This document shows positions 45,601-54,274 of a stretch of DNA of 64,000 nucleotides, one piece after another. The first letter of the stretch is position 1. Every line of letters begins with the position of its first letter. Made by a program: the position numbers and the translations under genes. The stretch covers positions 1 to 64,000 of the forward strand of contig NZ_SZVO01000017.1 in NCBI RefSeq assembly GCF_005280585.1, written 5' to 3'. The stretch is from Dyadobacter frigoris (GTDB lineage Bacteria; Bacteroidota; Bacteroidia; Cytophagales; Spirosomataceae). Under the pieces are notes generated by a model. That model had not been told where the DNA came from. It worked only from the letters and a program-made list of their open reading frames with translations, and did not search any database.

Positions 45601-45838
45601 TTTAGGGTCGGTAAAAACACAGATTGGCCATACAAAATGTGCTGCGGGACTGGCCGGGCTGATCAAAGCGGCGCTGGCAGTTTATCATGGTGTAAAACCG
45701 CCTACGATCAATTTATCAGACCCAAATGCCTTTTATAATGCAGAAACAAGCCCCTTTGCTTTCCATACAAAAGCAGCATTGTGGACAGACGAGCGTCGTG
45801 TTGCGGGTAATCAGTGCGTTTGGTTTTGGCGGAACTAA
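42611..45838 (+). CDS. PUFA-synthase/hglE-like iterative PKS subunit 1, first part: enoyl reductase (NPD-type) and ketosynthase
   Basis: 1075 codons. Residues ~1-200 are an NPD-like TIM-barrel segment (IHIWVQGGIGVHSAAAVIG). Residues ~290-560 form a full nitronate-monooxygenase/PfaD-like FMN enoyl reductase (MRYPIAQGPMTRVSDVPEF, GRECGGHVGP, VFFAGGIHDAFS). A ketosynthase starts at ~646 (VAIVGMACIYPGARNVEEFW) with catalytic Cys832 in DAACASS and His residues in EAHGTGTVVGD and GHTKCAAGLAG. The frame then breaks: after RRVAG the last KS motif is garbled. One extra A at 45809-45810 explains this, and the frame at 45811 restores ISAFGFGGTNFHAV. Repaired, subunit 1 is ~2,345 residues. It builds a fatty-acid-like chain with ACP-bound intermediates. 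First gene of the operon. Confidence 0.85.
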   Translation: MKNLKIIGITPIEKPDVKLALALSKAKAFPVIHLGRDQKEAAEAIREMSKKTKVKFGVCISESGFFDINLSDQITLAIIPYGLTFPFKSKRVKIVYQVHSVEEAIAAQQDGAYGIIVKGNEAAGKVSADSSFILFQRISREVSGIHIWVQGGIGVHSAAAVIGLGARGVVLDSQLLQFSECQAPVGLKTLCEKLNGNETRVIDGFRILSRPNSPALPEKPTFEDLVPFLGSLDLDKGYLPLGQDVCIGTDLYQKYKKVSNLVFAIRESVFGHLRQAKSLDPISENNALAQSLGMRYPIAQGPMTRVSDVPEFAKNVAEAGALPFIALSLLKGEKARELIRETSKLAAGKTWGVGILGFASQELRDEQLAYITEAKPPVVLIAGGRPSQAKPLEKLGIKTFLHVPSSVLLDMFLKEGAKRFVFEGRECGGHVGPLSSFVLWEKQINRLLQEEQPEQLEVFFAGGIHDAFSTALVSLMAAPLVAKGVKVGILMGTAYLYTTEAVVSGAILPQFQSQAVVHTETILLETAPGHETRCFDSPFATYFNEEKERLLNQGFDKKEIWAELEKLNVGRLRIAAKGLERKGDDLLEIQSADQLESGMYMIGQAAAMLNKIVTIAELHKEVTAGNFRLIERAVLPSIPKNKKGALNVAIVGMACIYPGARNVEEFWSNILAGKDLVTEVPDERWNKDLYYDPTSTNGSKSHSKWGGFIPKIDFDPLEFGIPPQSLAAIDPTQLLSLLVAKQALENAGYSENVNRENVSVIIGAEGGNDLANNYGFRALFTQIFGEMPKELDEALPKLTEDSFPGILANVISGRITNRLNLGGRNYSVDAACASSLAAIDLACQELILDKSDMVLAGGADLHNGINDYLMFSSTHALSRKGRCATFDSEADGIALGEGVAMMVLKREDDALRDGDKIYAVIKGVGGSSDGRSLGLTAPRKSGQVKALERAYEQAGVSPVELGLVEAHGTGTVVGDRTELSALTDMLLASGAIAGQTHLGSVKTQIGHTKCAAGLAGLIKAALAVYHGVKPPTINLSDPNAFYNAETSPFAFHTKAALWTDERRVAGNQCVWFWRN

Positions 45839-48800
45839 TTTTCATGCGGTTATTGAAAATGCTTCCGGAAATAAACCCAGGCAATCTGTAATGAAGTCGT
45901 GGCCAGCCGAATTATTGGTATTCCGCGGCGATTCATCCGACGATATCAAAGGTTTGTTAAAATCCGTTTCGTCAATACTTGAAAACAAAACGGCTGCGTT
46001 GAAAGATATTGCTTTCAGCTTGAGTGAATACAATAAAAAACCAGTTCAGCTTGCGATCGTGGCTGAGAACCAGGCAGACGCTTTAAACAAGGTTAAGCTT
46101 GCTTTTGCAGGCACCGAGGGTAAAGGGATTTATCCTGCAAAAGATCTGAAAGGAAAGGTAGCCTTCATGTTCCCCGGACAGGGAAGCCAGCGTGTAGAGA
46201 TGGCCGGAGAACTTTTTGTCGCTTTCCCTGCTATGCGCAAACTGCTGAAAAGTAATCCGGCATATCAGCAAATCCTTTTTCCGAATGCTGTTTTTGATGA
46301 GATATCCTTAAAAAATCAAAAAGAGAGGATCAAAGATACGCGTCTTGCGCAGCCTCTTTTGGGCATAGTGGATCTTGCCATTGCTTCTTTGTTAAGAGAT
46401 TTTGGTATAAACCCTGATATGGTAGCCGGTCACAGTTACGGCGAGCTTCCTGCACTATGTTTTGCCAATGTTTTTGACGAAGATCAGCTGGTGTCTCTGA
46501 GCGAAAAACGTGCAAAGGCGATCCTGGACTCGATTGAAGATGATAAGGGCGCCATGATCGCGGTAAATTGTCCGGAAGAACAACTGACGAAAATTGTTTC
46601 AGAAGTAAACCAGATTTATCCGGTAAACCACAATTCACCGCAGCAATGGGTGCTTGCAGGAACAACTCCGGCCATAGAAAGCCTGATTGAAAAACTTAAG
46701 GAACAAAAAATATCCTATAAGCGGCTGGAAGTAGCCTGTGCTTTCCACAGCCCGATATTGGCCAAATCAAAAGGCTTGTACGAAAATGCCCTGAAAGACA
46801 TTTCATTCTATACACAAACAATTCCTGTCTGGTCCAATACTTCAGCCTCGGTTTATCCGTCTGATGCGGATCAGATCAAGGAGCGCCTGACAGAACATTT
46901 GATCAGACCGGTCAGATTCTCCGAGCAGGTGCAAAAAATGTACGAAAGCGGAGCCCGTGTGTTCATTGAAGTGGGGCCTGGGAAAGTGCTTACCGGACTG
47001 ACAAAATCTATTTTGGGCAAGGACGAACTTCGTCTTTATACAGAGGAGAAAGATCAGAATGGTATAAACCAGCTTTTAAATACATTTGCTGCCTATCTGG
47101 CAAGCGGCAGGGAGATACAGCTTCACAAACTTTTTGAAGACAGAGATGTGAAACTTCTTGATCTTGACAAACCGGAGCTGTACCGTAAAAGCAGTTCGAT
47201 ATGGATTGTTGACGGGCAGATGGCTTTACCAGTCAACGGCAAATTGCCAAGTCATGGCGCATTACCAATCACAACGCCTCTGAAACTGATGCAAACCCAA
47301 AGGCAGCCAGAGCCGGTACAGGCAAGTGGTAATGCAGAATTAATGGTTCAGGAATATCTCAACAGCGTAAAATATCTGGTGCAGGCGCAGCGTGACGTAA
47401 TTCTTGGATACCTCGGACACGCGCCGGCGGTATCTGCCGCTATGGATTTGAACGGTTTGCAGCATAGCCCTGCATCATTTGATACAAATGTGAGGAAAGA
47501 GCCGGCCGTTGAAGTGTTTGCAAAACAGCCTGATGTTTACCTGCCGGTATCAGAGACCAATGTTCCGAAAGTTAAGAAGGATATTAAAACGCTGTTGATG
47601 CTGGTGGTTAGTGATAAAACAGGTTATCCGGAGGAGATGCTTGGTCTTGATATGGATTTGGAAGCCGATCTGAGTATTGATTCTATCAAACGCATGGAAA
47701 TTATCGGTGAGCTCCGCAATCAGTTGGGAGGCTTTGATACATCGTCCAAAAGCGAGGAATCGATTATTGAAGAATTGGCCTCGATCAAAACGCTTAAATT
47801 GTTGCTGGACTGGATGTCAGCACATCAGCAGGAAAGTGAGCCGGCCGTGGTGGTTATTCCGCTTAGTTCGCTGTCGGTAACGCAGGACGGTGTTATTGAA
47901 GGATGGTCGCAGGAGAGAATCAAAACGATTTTGCTCGATGCAGTGAGCGATAAGACGGGTTATCCGCAGGAAATGCTTGGCCTGGATATGGATCTGGAAG
48001 CGGATCTGAGCATTGACTCCATTAAACGCATGGAGATTATCGGTGAGCTCAAAGACAATATTGACGGACTGATCGAAATATATAATAACAAAGGTGAAGA
48101 GCTTGTTGAAAAACTGGCTTCGATCAAAACGCTGAACGGACTTATCAATTGGATAGTCAATTCACTTTCCGAGCAGAAGGATTCTATTGAGCAAATCACG
48201 GCGGGTACTGGTGACGAGGTCGTGAAGGTTGTTTTAAGCGAAAAAATATCCCGTCTTCGTTTTGAACTGACGCCATTGTCAGCCAATGGCGGCAAGGTTG
48301 AGGACATCACGGCCAAACATTTTGCGGTCACAGATGACAAAGGCGGCCTGGCCATAGCCATTAAGAATCTGTTGGAAACCAAAGGAGCAATTGTTACGAT
48401 CATTTCGGAAAATCAATCATTTGAGAGTTTCGACGGGCTGATTATTCTCAATGTTTTCGCTTCGCCTGAAAGGCCGACGATCATTGAATCTTTTGAGCTC
48501 ATCAAGAAACTGGATTTTGAAAGAGTAAAATGGGTTTACACGATTTCGGATACGCAAAGTATGGTCTCGGGCGATTCTGATATTAAACTTTTGAGACATT
48601 TTCAGGGCTACTCGGGCTTATTGAAAAGTCTTGACAAAGAATATGAAAACACTAAATGCAGGCTGGTAAGCATTACTTCAAAACTTTCATCTGAGGAAAT
48701 TGCTGCCGTCACACTTTCGGAAATCCAGAATTGCGACGAACCGTCAGAAGTTATCTATAATCAGAAAAATCGGCAGATTCTGAAACTGGTGCCAACACAA

Positions 48801-49649
48801 CTTCCAACCGGAACAAAATCAGATATTGTTCTGGATAAAAAGTCGGTGGTGCTCGCATTGGGAGGTGCGCAGGGAATTACTTCTGAACTGCTCGTGCATT
48901 TCTCCAAAGATCATCCTTGCCATTATGTATTGGTGGGAAGATCAGCTGACCCGCGTGAAACAGGTGATCATGCATATTTAGCTCTGAAAACAAAAGAAGA
49001 AATCAAGAAATATCTGATTACTCAGGGCGAACTGAAAACGCCGGCCGAAATTGAAAAACGTACTGAGGGGATCCATAAGTCCAATCAGATATTGACTACG
49101 ATCGCATCGCTGGAAAAATATGGCTGCACAGTAAGTTATCATGCGCTGGATTTGAGAAATGAAAAGGAGCTAAGCACGCTGATTACACAGCTTTATGAAC
49201 AGTATGGCCGTATAAATGGTGTAATTCATGGAGCGGGTTTACTGGAAGATAAGTTGTTTTACCAAAAAACAGTGGCCTCTTTCGAAAGGGTTATCTCAAC
49301 AAAAGTAACGCCGTTAAGAGTGCTTGCCGAACAGCTCAGAAGTGATGTGCAGTTTGTGATATTGTTCTCAAGTGTAGCGTCCGTTTACGGTAACCGCGGC
49401 CAGACAGATTACGCAGCTGCCAATAGTGTTATGGACCGTTATGCATGGGAGTTGAAGAAAAAAATAAAAGGAAAAGTTATATCGATAAACTGGGGGCCAT
49501 GGAAAGGAACCGGTATGGTGTCACCGTCGCTTGAAAGGGAGTACGAACGCCGTGGAATTCCTTTGATTCCGCTGCGGGACGGGATGGAAACTTTTGTAAA
49601 TGAATTGAAATACGGTACAGAAAGTCAGGTGCTTATCATGGCCGAGTAG
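45726..49649 (+). CDS. PUFA-synthase/hglE-like PKS subunit 1, second part: end of KS, acyltransferase, two ACPs, ketoreductase
   Basis: Family sequence begins at 45811 with the KS end (SAFGFGGTNFHAVIE); codons before that are out of frame. In numbering from 45726, the acyltransferase spans ~133-430 (KVAFMFPGQGSQRVEMAGEL, nucleophile Ser237 in GHSYGE, then FHSPIL). Two ACPs follow at about 47570-47815 and 47910-48155. They share an almost identical core with the phosphopantetheine Ser in SIDSIKRMEIIGEL. A ketoreductase fills ~1020-1300: VLALGGAQGITSELLV for NADPH, VIHGAGLLEDK, and Ser/Tyr/Asn in FSSVASVYG and TDYAAANSVMD. Tandem ACPs are typical of PUFA synthases, which raise output by adding ACP copies. 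Subunit 2 begins 33 bp later. Confidence 0.85.
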   Translation: MPFIMQKQAPLLSIQKQHCGQTSVVLRVISAFGFGGTNFHAVIENASGNKPRQSVMKSWPAELLVFRGDSSDDIKGLLKSVSSILENKTAALKDIAFSLSEYNKKPVQLAIVAENQADALNKVKLAFAGTEGKGIYPAKDLKGKVAFMFPGQGSQRVEMAGELFVAFPAMRKLLKSNPAYQQILFPNAVFDEISLKNQKERIKDTRLAQPLLGIVDLAIASLLRDFGINPDMVAGHSYGELPALCFANVFDEDQLVSLSEKRAKAILDSIEDDKGAMIAVNCPEEQLTKIVSEVNQIYPVNHNSPQQWVLAGTTPAIESLIEKLKEQKISYKRLEVACAFHSPILAKSKGLYENALKDISFYTQTIPVWSNTSASVYPSDADQIKERLTEHLIRPVRFSEQVQKMYESGARVFIEVGPGKVLTGLTKSILGKDELRLYTEEKDQNGINQLLNTFAAYLASGREIQLHKLFEDRDVKLLDLDKPELYRKSSSIWIVDGQMALPVNGKLPSHGALPITTPLKLMQTQRQPEPVQASGNAELMVQEYLNSVKYLVQAQRDVILGYLGHAPAVSAAMDLNGLQHSPASFDTNVRKEPAVEVFAKQPDVYLPVSETNVPKVKKDIKTLLMLVVSDKTGYPEEMLGLDMDLEADLSIDSIKRMEIIGELRNQLGGFDTSSKSEESIIEELASIKTLKLLLDWMSAHQQESEPAVVVIPLSSLSVTQDGVIEGWSQERIKTILLDAVSDKTGYPQEMLGLDMDLEADLSIDSIKRMEIIGELKDNIDGLIEIYNNKGEELVEKLASIKTLNGLINWIVNSLSEQKDSIEQITAGTGDEVVKVVLSEKISRLRFELTPLSANGGKVEDITAKHFAVTDDKGGLAIAIKNLLETKGAIVTIISENQSFESFDGLIILNVFASPERPTIIESFELIKKLDFERVKWVYTISDTQSMVSGDSDIKLLRHFQGYSGLLKSLDKEYENTKCRLVSITSKLSSEEIAAVTLSEIQNCDEPSEVIYNQKNRQILKLVPTQLPTGTKSDIVLDKKSVVLALGGAQGITSELLVHFSKDHPCHYVLVGRSADPRETGDHAYLALKTKEEIKKYLITQGELKTPAEIEKRTEGIHKSNQILTTIASLEKYGCTVSYHALDLRNEKELSTLITQLYEQYGRINGVIHGAGLLEDKLFYQKTVASFERVISTKVTPLRVLAEQLRSDVQFVILFSSVASVYGNRGQTDYAAANSVMDRYAWELKKKIKGKVISINWGPWKGTGMVSPSLEREYERRGIPLIPLRDGMETFVNELKYGTESQVLIMAE

Positions 49650-49682
49650 GTATCCAAATTCATCAAAAGAAGTTTTCAAAAT

Positions 49683-52600
49683 ATGAAGAAAAATACAGAT
49701 ATAGCGATCATTGGTATGTCCGGGATTTTCCCGGGAGCAGGTGATCTGCATACTTTTTGGAAAAATATAGAGAACGGAGTCGATGCGATTCAAACTGTTC
49801 CTGAAAACCGTATGGATGCTGTTTTCTTCGGGACAGATCATCCGTCTGTTGATCGTTTTTACTGTCGCCGGGGTGGATTTATCGATCAGTATGCGCAGTT
49901 TGATCCGGTACAGTTTGGCATTTTGCCGTTGGCTGTTGAAGGTACAGAACCAGAGCAGCTGCTGGCGTTAAGCCAGGCTTACAAAGCCCTGGAAGATGCT
50001 GGTTTGCTGACCTCCAAAGAGGGTTTTGACAAAACAGGTATCATCATCGGAAAAGGTAATTATACCGGACCCGGTGCTACCAGAGCGATTGAAATTGTCA
50101 GGACGGGCGAGCAGATTGTGCAGGTTTTGAAAGATTTGCTTCCTGATTTGAAAAGCGAAGATCTTGAAAAGGTAAAAAGAGAATTTCAGCAGAAAAAGGG
50201 ACGATTTACAGCAGACACTGCCATGGGTCTGATCCCTAATCTGGTTGCTTCTCTGATAGCCAACCGCCTTAATCTTGGCGGAACGGCTTACACCTTGGAT
50301 GCAGCCTGTGCCAGTTCTCTGATCGCGATCGATCATGCCGTCAGAGAGTTGGATTCGCGCCGCGCCGATATTATGATTGCCGGAGGTGTACACGCCTGCC
50401 AGAACGCACCATTCTGGAGTATTTTCAACCAGTTGGGTGCTTTATCGAAAAACGAACAGATCCGTCCCTTTGACCAGCGGGCAGATGGACTCCTTATTGG
50501 GGAAGGTTGTGGGTTTGTTGTGTTAAAAAGACTTGAAGACGCCATTCGTGACGGCCATCGGATATATGCGGTGATCAAAGGGGTAGGCGTGTCCAGCGAC
50601 GGCGCCGGTGCGAGTGTGATGAGCCCAACGGTGCAGGGGCAATCCAAAGCCATTCGCCAGGCATGGGAAATGGCGGGTATTAACACCAGTGAAATTGGCT
50701 ACCTGGAGGCGCATGGGACCGGGACGCCTCTTGGAGACAGGATAGAACTTGAAACACTTGCCAATGTTTTTGGAAAGGGAGAGTCGCTTCTTAAGGCCGG
50801 AATCGGTACGGTGAAATCCATGATCGGACATGCGATGCCGGCGGCTGGAATAGCAGGAATTATCAAAACGGCATTAGCCCTTTACCATGGCAAATTGCCG
50901 GTGACATTACATTGTGAAACGCCGCTTGCAGCGATGGATCAGACACGTTTTGAGCCAATAAGCCAAACCCGCGACTGGAATTTGTCCGAGCTGCCCAAGC
51001 GCGCCGGTGTTAATGCCTTTGGTTTTGGAGGGATTAATGCACACGTGGTCATCGAAGCATTTCAGACGGATACTTTGCAGGTGAATGGTCATCATACCGG
51101 AATTGATCTACCCGAATTTCAAAAAGATCAGGTGCTGCTTTTAGCGCGGGCAAGCAAGGAAGCGCTGTTGGAAGCGCTGGGAAATAATGACAGGGAGACA
51201 GGTGCCGGTCCGTTCAGACTTGCAGTTTTTGATCCGACACCTGACAGACTGCAAAAGGCGGCGAAAATTGTCAAAAAAAATGCGCCGTGGCGAAACAGAC
51301 AGGATATCTGGTATACGAATGATCCCTTAATCTTAAACGGTGGAAAGGTAGCATTTCTGTTTCCGGGCCTGGATGGATTGGCCGGTGGGGAGACAGAAAG
51401 TGTAGCGAAATATTTTAAGCTGGCAAGATTTGAATCTGACGGAGATCCGGGAGACGAAGGTGTTTTCAGTACAGCCATGAAACTGCTGGAAAATAGCCGC
51501 ATCCTGGATTCGGCGTTGAAAAAACTGGGTGTAATACCCGATCTTAATGCCGGGCATAGTTTGGGTGAATGGCTGGCTGGTAGATCATCGGGCTTAGCGT
51601 CGGAGGAGTCTGTATTACATCTTCTGACGAAACTCGACCCTCAGTTATTTGAGGTAAAAAATACGCGTTTTCTCGCCGTAAGTTCGGGTTATGATAAGTT
51701 AATTCCTTTACTTGAAGGTAAAGAAGACATCTATTTGTCCATAGACAACTGTCCGCAGCAGGTTATTCTTTGCGGCACCATTGAAGCCGTGGCCGATTTA
51801 GCTGCCATCCTGCTTCAAAAACAGATCTTTCATCAGATACTTCCGTTCCAATCCGGATTTCATTCACCGTTTCTGAAACCAAAACTGGATCAGCTGCTGG
51901 CTGGAATGGAAAATATGGATTTTCAAAAAACAGAAATTCCGTTGTGGTCAGCTACAACTTTACAGACTTATCCTGAAAACTTTGATGAAATCAAGGAGTT
52001 GAGCATTGAGCATTTGATCAAACCTGTGCGGTTCAGAGAGTTGACTGAAAAATTGTATGAACAAGGCACGCGCGTATTTATTCAGGTAGGATCGGGAGGT
52101 CTGGTTGGTTTTATCGACGACACCCTTAAAGGGAAAACATACAGTGCAATTCCTTCCAATTCAAATTTACGGTCGGGACTTTCACAGCTGCAAAGAGTTG
52201 TGGCTGCACTTTTCGTAGAAGGGAAAGAGACTGATCTGTCGTTTTTAGGCATTGAAAAAGCTAAAAAACATGGCGGCGCATTGATGTCTTTACAGCTTGG
52301 CTCACCATTTGTTTCACAAATGGATTCAGTGAAAGCACTACGGGTTTCACACCAAAATCCTGTTATTAAAAAAGAGCTTGCTTTGGCTGATGTAGCCAAT
52401 CCGGTTATGCGGGCATTTTCGAATAATCTCAATGAAATCGCAGATATTCAGGCGGAAATTGTCAACTTAATCAACCGGAAAATGCCACAGGCACTAATCA
52501 ATTCACAGCCGGCTTACACTCCCCTAAAACCAGTAAAACGGGAAAATTTCAGCAAGCGGCTAAATATTTCCCTTGAAAATGCGCCGTATCTGATTGATCA

Positions 52601-53984
52601 CTCGCTTTTGAAACAAAAGCCTGGCTGGCATTGTGTTGAGGATATGGATCCGGTGATTCCAATGACCATGATCTTTGAATTGTTAGGGGAAATAGCCAAT
52701 GAAAATGCCCCTGAGATGCTTGTTCAAAAGATCATGAATATCAAGGTTTTTCAATGGATGAATGTTGTCTCACCGTTCATGGAGAAGGTGGAAGGCACTT
52801 GGAAGGGAGCAAACCTTGTTTACCTGGATCTGGATAAATACGCCAATTCCGAAGTACAGCTTGCACAATCTTACGGAGTACCGGAGGTGAATGCTCTAAA
52901 TATTGGTAAATCATTAGGTATTGAAATTACGCCTAAACAGATTTATGAAGAAAACATGTTTCACGGACCCGCTTACCAAGGGATCAAAGAAGTCGTGTCA
53001 GTTGCTGAAAATGGTATTACCGGAATCATCGAAAGTAATGCCGGAAAAGGTTCTTTGCTCGATAATGCCGGGCAGCTTTTCGGGCTGTGGCTTCAACTGA
53101 CATTGGAAAAAGACAGGATCGCGTTTCCTGTTAAAATTCAGGAAGTTGAATTTTATGGTGATATGGCAGATCAGCAGGGAACATTTGAATGTACCTGCGC
53201 CCTTACCGAACTGACCGAGGAATTTGCGACTGCCAATTTTATCCTGAAAAGAGACAACAAAGTCTGGGCGATTATCCGGGGATGGCAAAACCGCCGCCTT
53301 GAAATCGATAACAAGTTGTGGGATGTGTCCATGGCACCTTTATACAACATTCTCTCCGAGGAAGTTGCGCCGGGGATTTTCCTGTTCAGAAATGTTTATC
53401 AACGTGTTGTTTCGTGGGATTTTATCCTGAAAAGATATTTCAACCAGACAGAGAAAAAACATCAGCGCTCGCTGCTGCCTAATAAGAAAAAGGAATGGAT
53501 GATCAGCCGGGTGGCGGTAAAAGATGCAGTGCGGATGCTGCTTCTGAAAACCAAAAACGACCCTTATTTCCCGATAGAATTTGAGGTAAAATCAGACGAG
53601 GCGGGAAAGCCATTTTTAGAAGGAGAGATGGTTGAAGGAATTAATATATCACTGGCCCATAAAAATCTGGAAGCGGTTGCGATTGCGCGTTTCGATAAAG
53701 CTGTGGGAATTGATATCGAGGAAATCCAGGCAAGAAGTGCCGGGTTCAATGAAATCGTATTTACTCCTTCTGAATTATCATTGATCGGATCGGAGGAAAA
53801 TGACGAGTGGGTGACACGGTGCTGGGTAGCCAAGGAAGCTTTTGGTAAAATGCTTGGGAAAGGATTAATGGGCAACCCCAAGGCTTATGTGATCGAAGAA
53901 ATCAAGGGAGAAGAGCTTAAAATTAAAGATACCTGGATTAGCACTATTAAACATAAAAACTTTATAATCGGATGGACCAATTAA
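49683..53984 (+). CDS. PUFA-synthase/hglE-like PKS subunit 2: KS, acyltransferase-like, dehydratase-like, integrated phosphopantetheinyl transferase
   Basis: 1433 residues. The KS (~1-455) has Cys209 in DAACASS, His in EAHGTGTPLGD and in GHAMPAAGIAG, and ends AFGFGGINAHVV. The acyltransferase domain (~555-850) has Ser626 in GHSLGEW, GFHSPFLKPK and the final VFIQVGSGG. At ~960-1210 a hot-dog dehydratase-like domain has His973 in YLIDHSLLK with IPMT further on. The last ~190 residues are a Sfp-type phosphopantetheinyl transferase, with Asp1344 and Glu in GIDIEE and WVAKEAFGK (Lys1384, Glu1385). The PPTase probably charges the ACPs of subunit 1 and the free ACP. An internal PPTase is also found in enediyne PKSs. 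The gene overlaps the ACP gene by 13 bp. Confidence 0.88.
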   Translation: MKKNTDIAIIGMSGIFPGAGDLHTFWKNIENGVDAIQTVPENRMDAVFFGTDHPSVDRFYCRRGGFIDQYAQFDPVQFGILPLAVEGTEPEQLLALSQAYKALEDAGLLTSKEGFDKTGIIIGKGNYTGPGATRAIEIVRTGEQIVQVLKDLLPDLKSEDLEKVKREFQQKKGRFTADTAMGLIPNLVASLIANRLNLGGTAYTLDAACASSLIAIDHAVRELDSRRADIMIAGGVHACQNAPFWSIFNQLGALSKNEQIRPFDQRADGLLIGEGCGFVVLKRLEDAIRDGHRIYAVIKGVGVSSDGAGASVMSPTVQGQSKAIRQAWEMAGINTSEIGYLEAHGTGTPLGDRIELETLANVFGKGESLLKAGIGTVKSMIGHAMPAAGIAGIIKTALALYHGKLPVTLHCETPLAAMDQTRFEPISQTRDWNLSELPKRAGVNAFGFGGINAHVVIEAFQTDTLQVNGHHTGIDLPEFQKDQVLLLARASKEALLEALGNNDRETGAGPFRLAVFDPTPDRLQKAAKIVKKNAPWRNRQDIWYTNDPLILNGGKVAFLFPGLDGLAGGETESVAKYFKLARFESDGDPGDEGVFSTAMKLLENSRILDSALKKLGVIPDLNAGHSLGEWLAGRSSGLASEESVLHLLTKLDPQLFEVKNTRFLAVSSGYDKLIPLLEGKEDIYLSIDNCPQQVILCGTIEAVADLAAILLQKQIFHQILPFQSGFHSPFLKPKLDQLLAGMENMDFQKTEIPLWSATTLQTYPENFDEIKELSIEHLIKPVRFRELTEKLYEQGTRVFIQVGSGGLVGFIDDTLKGKTYSAIPSNSNLRSGLSQLQRVVAALFVEGKETDLSFLGIEKAKKHGGALMSLQLGSPFVSQMDSVKALRVSHQNPVIKKELALADVANPVMRAFSNNLNEIADIQAEIVNLINRKMPQALINSQPAYTPLKPVKRENFSKRLNISLENAPYLIDHSLLKQKPGWHCVEDMDPVIPMTMIFELLGEIANENAPEMLVQKIMNIKVFQWMNVVSPFMEKVEGTWKGANLVYLDLDKYANSEVQLAQSYGVPEVNALNIGKSLGIEITPKQIYEENMFHGPAYQGIKEVVSVAENGITGIIESNAGKGSLLDNAGQLFGLWLQLTLEKDRIAFPVKIQEVEFYGDMADQQGTFECTCALTELTEEFATANFILKRDNKVWAIIRGWQNRRLEIDNKLWDVSMAPLYNILSEEVAPGIFLFRNVYQRVVSWDFILKRYFNQTEKKHQRSLLPNKKKEWMISRVAVKDAVRMLLLKTKNDPYFPIEFEVKSDEAGKPFLEGEMVEGINISLAHKNLEAVAIARFDKAVGIDIEEIQARSAGFNEIVFTPSELSLIGSEENDEWVTRCWVAKEAFGKMLGKGLMGNPKAYVIEEIKGEELKIKDTWISTIKHKNFIIGWTN

Positions 53985-54274
53985 CGGAGGAACCAAAAAA
54001 ATTAAGCAACGAAGAGATATTTGATGTCCTTAATCAATTTATAACTGAGGTTATTGGAGAAGAATTTGTCGATGAAATGGATATTACCCAAGATAGTTCT
54101 TTCACAAAAGATCTGGAAATGGACAGTATCGAAATTGTCGCTTTCTCTGAAAAAGTAAAAATCCATTTCGGGCAAAATATCAATTTTACAGGCTGGCTTT
54201 CCAATATGGATCTTGATGAGATCATCAGTTTGAAATTGAGCGATATCATAAATTATATCCGCCAATGCCAGTAA
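53972..54274 (+). CDS. Free-standing acyl carrier protein
   Basis: 100 residues, one PP-binding domain. The phosphopantetheine Ser is in KDLEMDSIEIVAFSE (~50); the sequence is distinct from the two ACPs inside subunit 1, which carry DSIKRME. It could deliver a starter or take over the finished chain for transfer to the glycosylation or acylation steps. It overlaps subunit 2 by 13 bp and the hydrolase gene by 10 bp, so production is tightly coupled. Its own PPTase is likely the C-terminal domain of subunit 2. Confidence 0.9.
   Translation: MDQLTEEPKKLSNEEIFDVLNQFITEVIGEEFVDEMDITQDSSFTKDLEMDSIEIVAFSEKVKIHFGQNINFTGWLSNMDLDEIISLKLSDIINYIRQCQ

Noticed and set aside
42611-53984. A classical Pfa (EPA/DHA) synthase or an enediyne PKS
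   Set aside because: Pfa systems have four to five ACPs, two FabA-like dehydratases and a separate PfaD, and enediyne loci carry a dedicated thioesterase and cassette genes. Only the PPTase fusion and tandem ACPs are shared.
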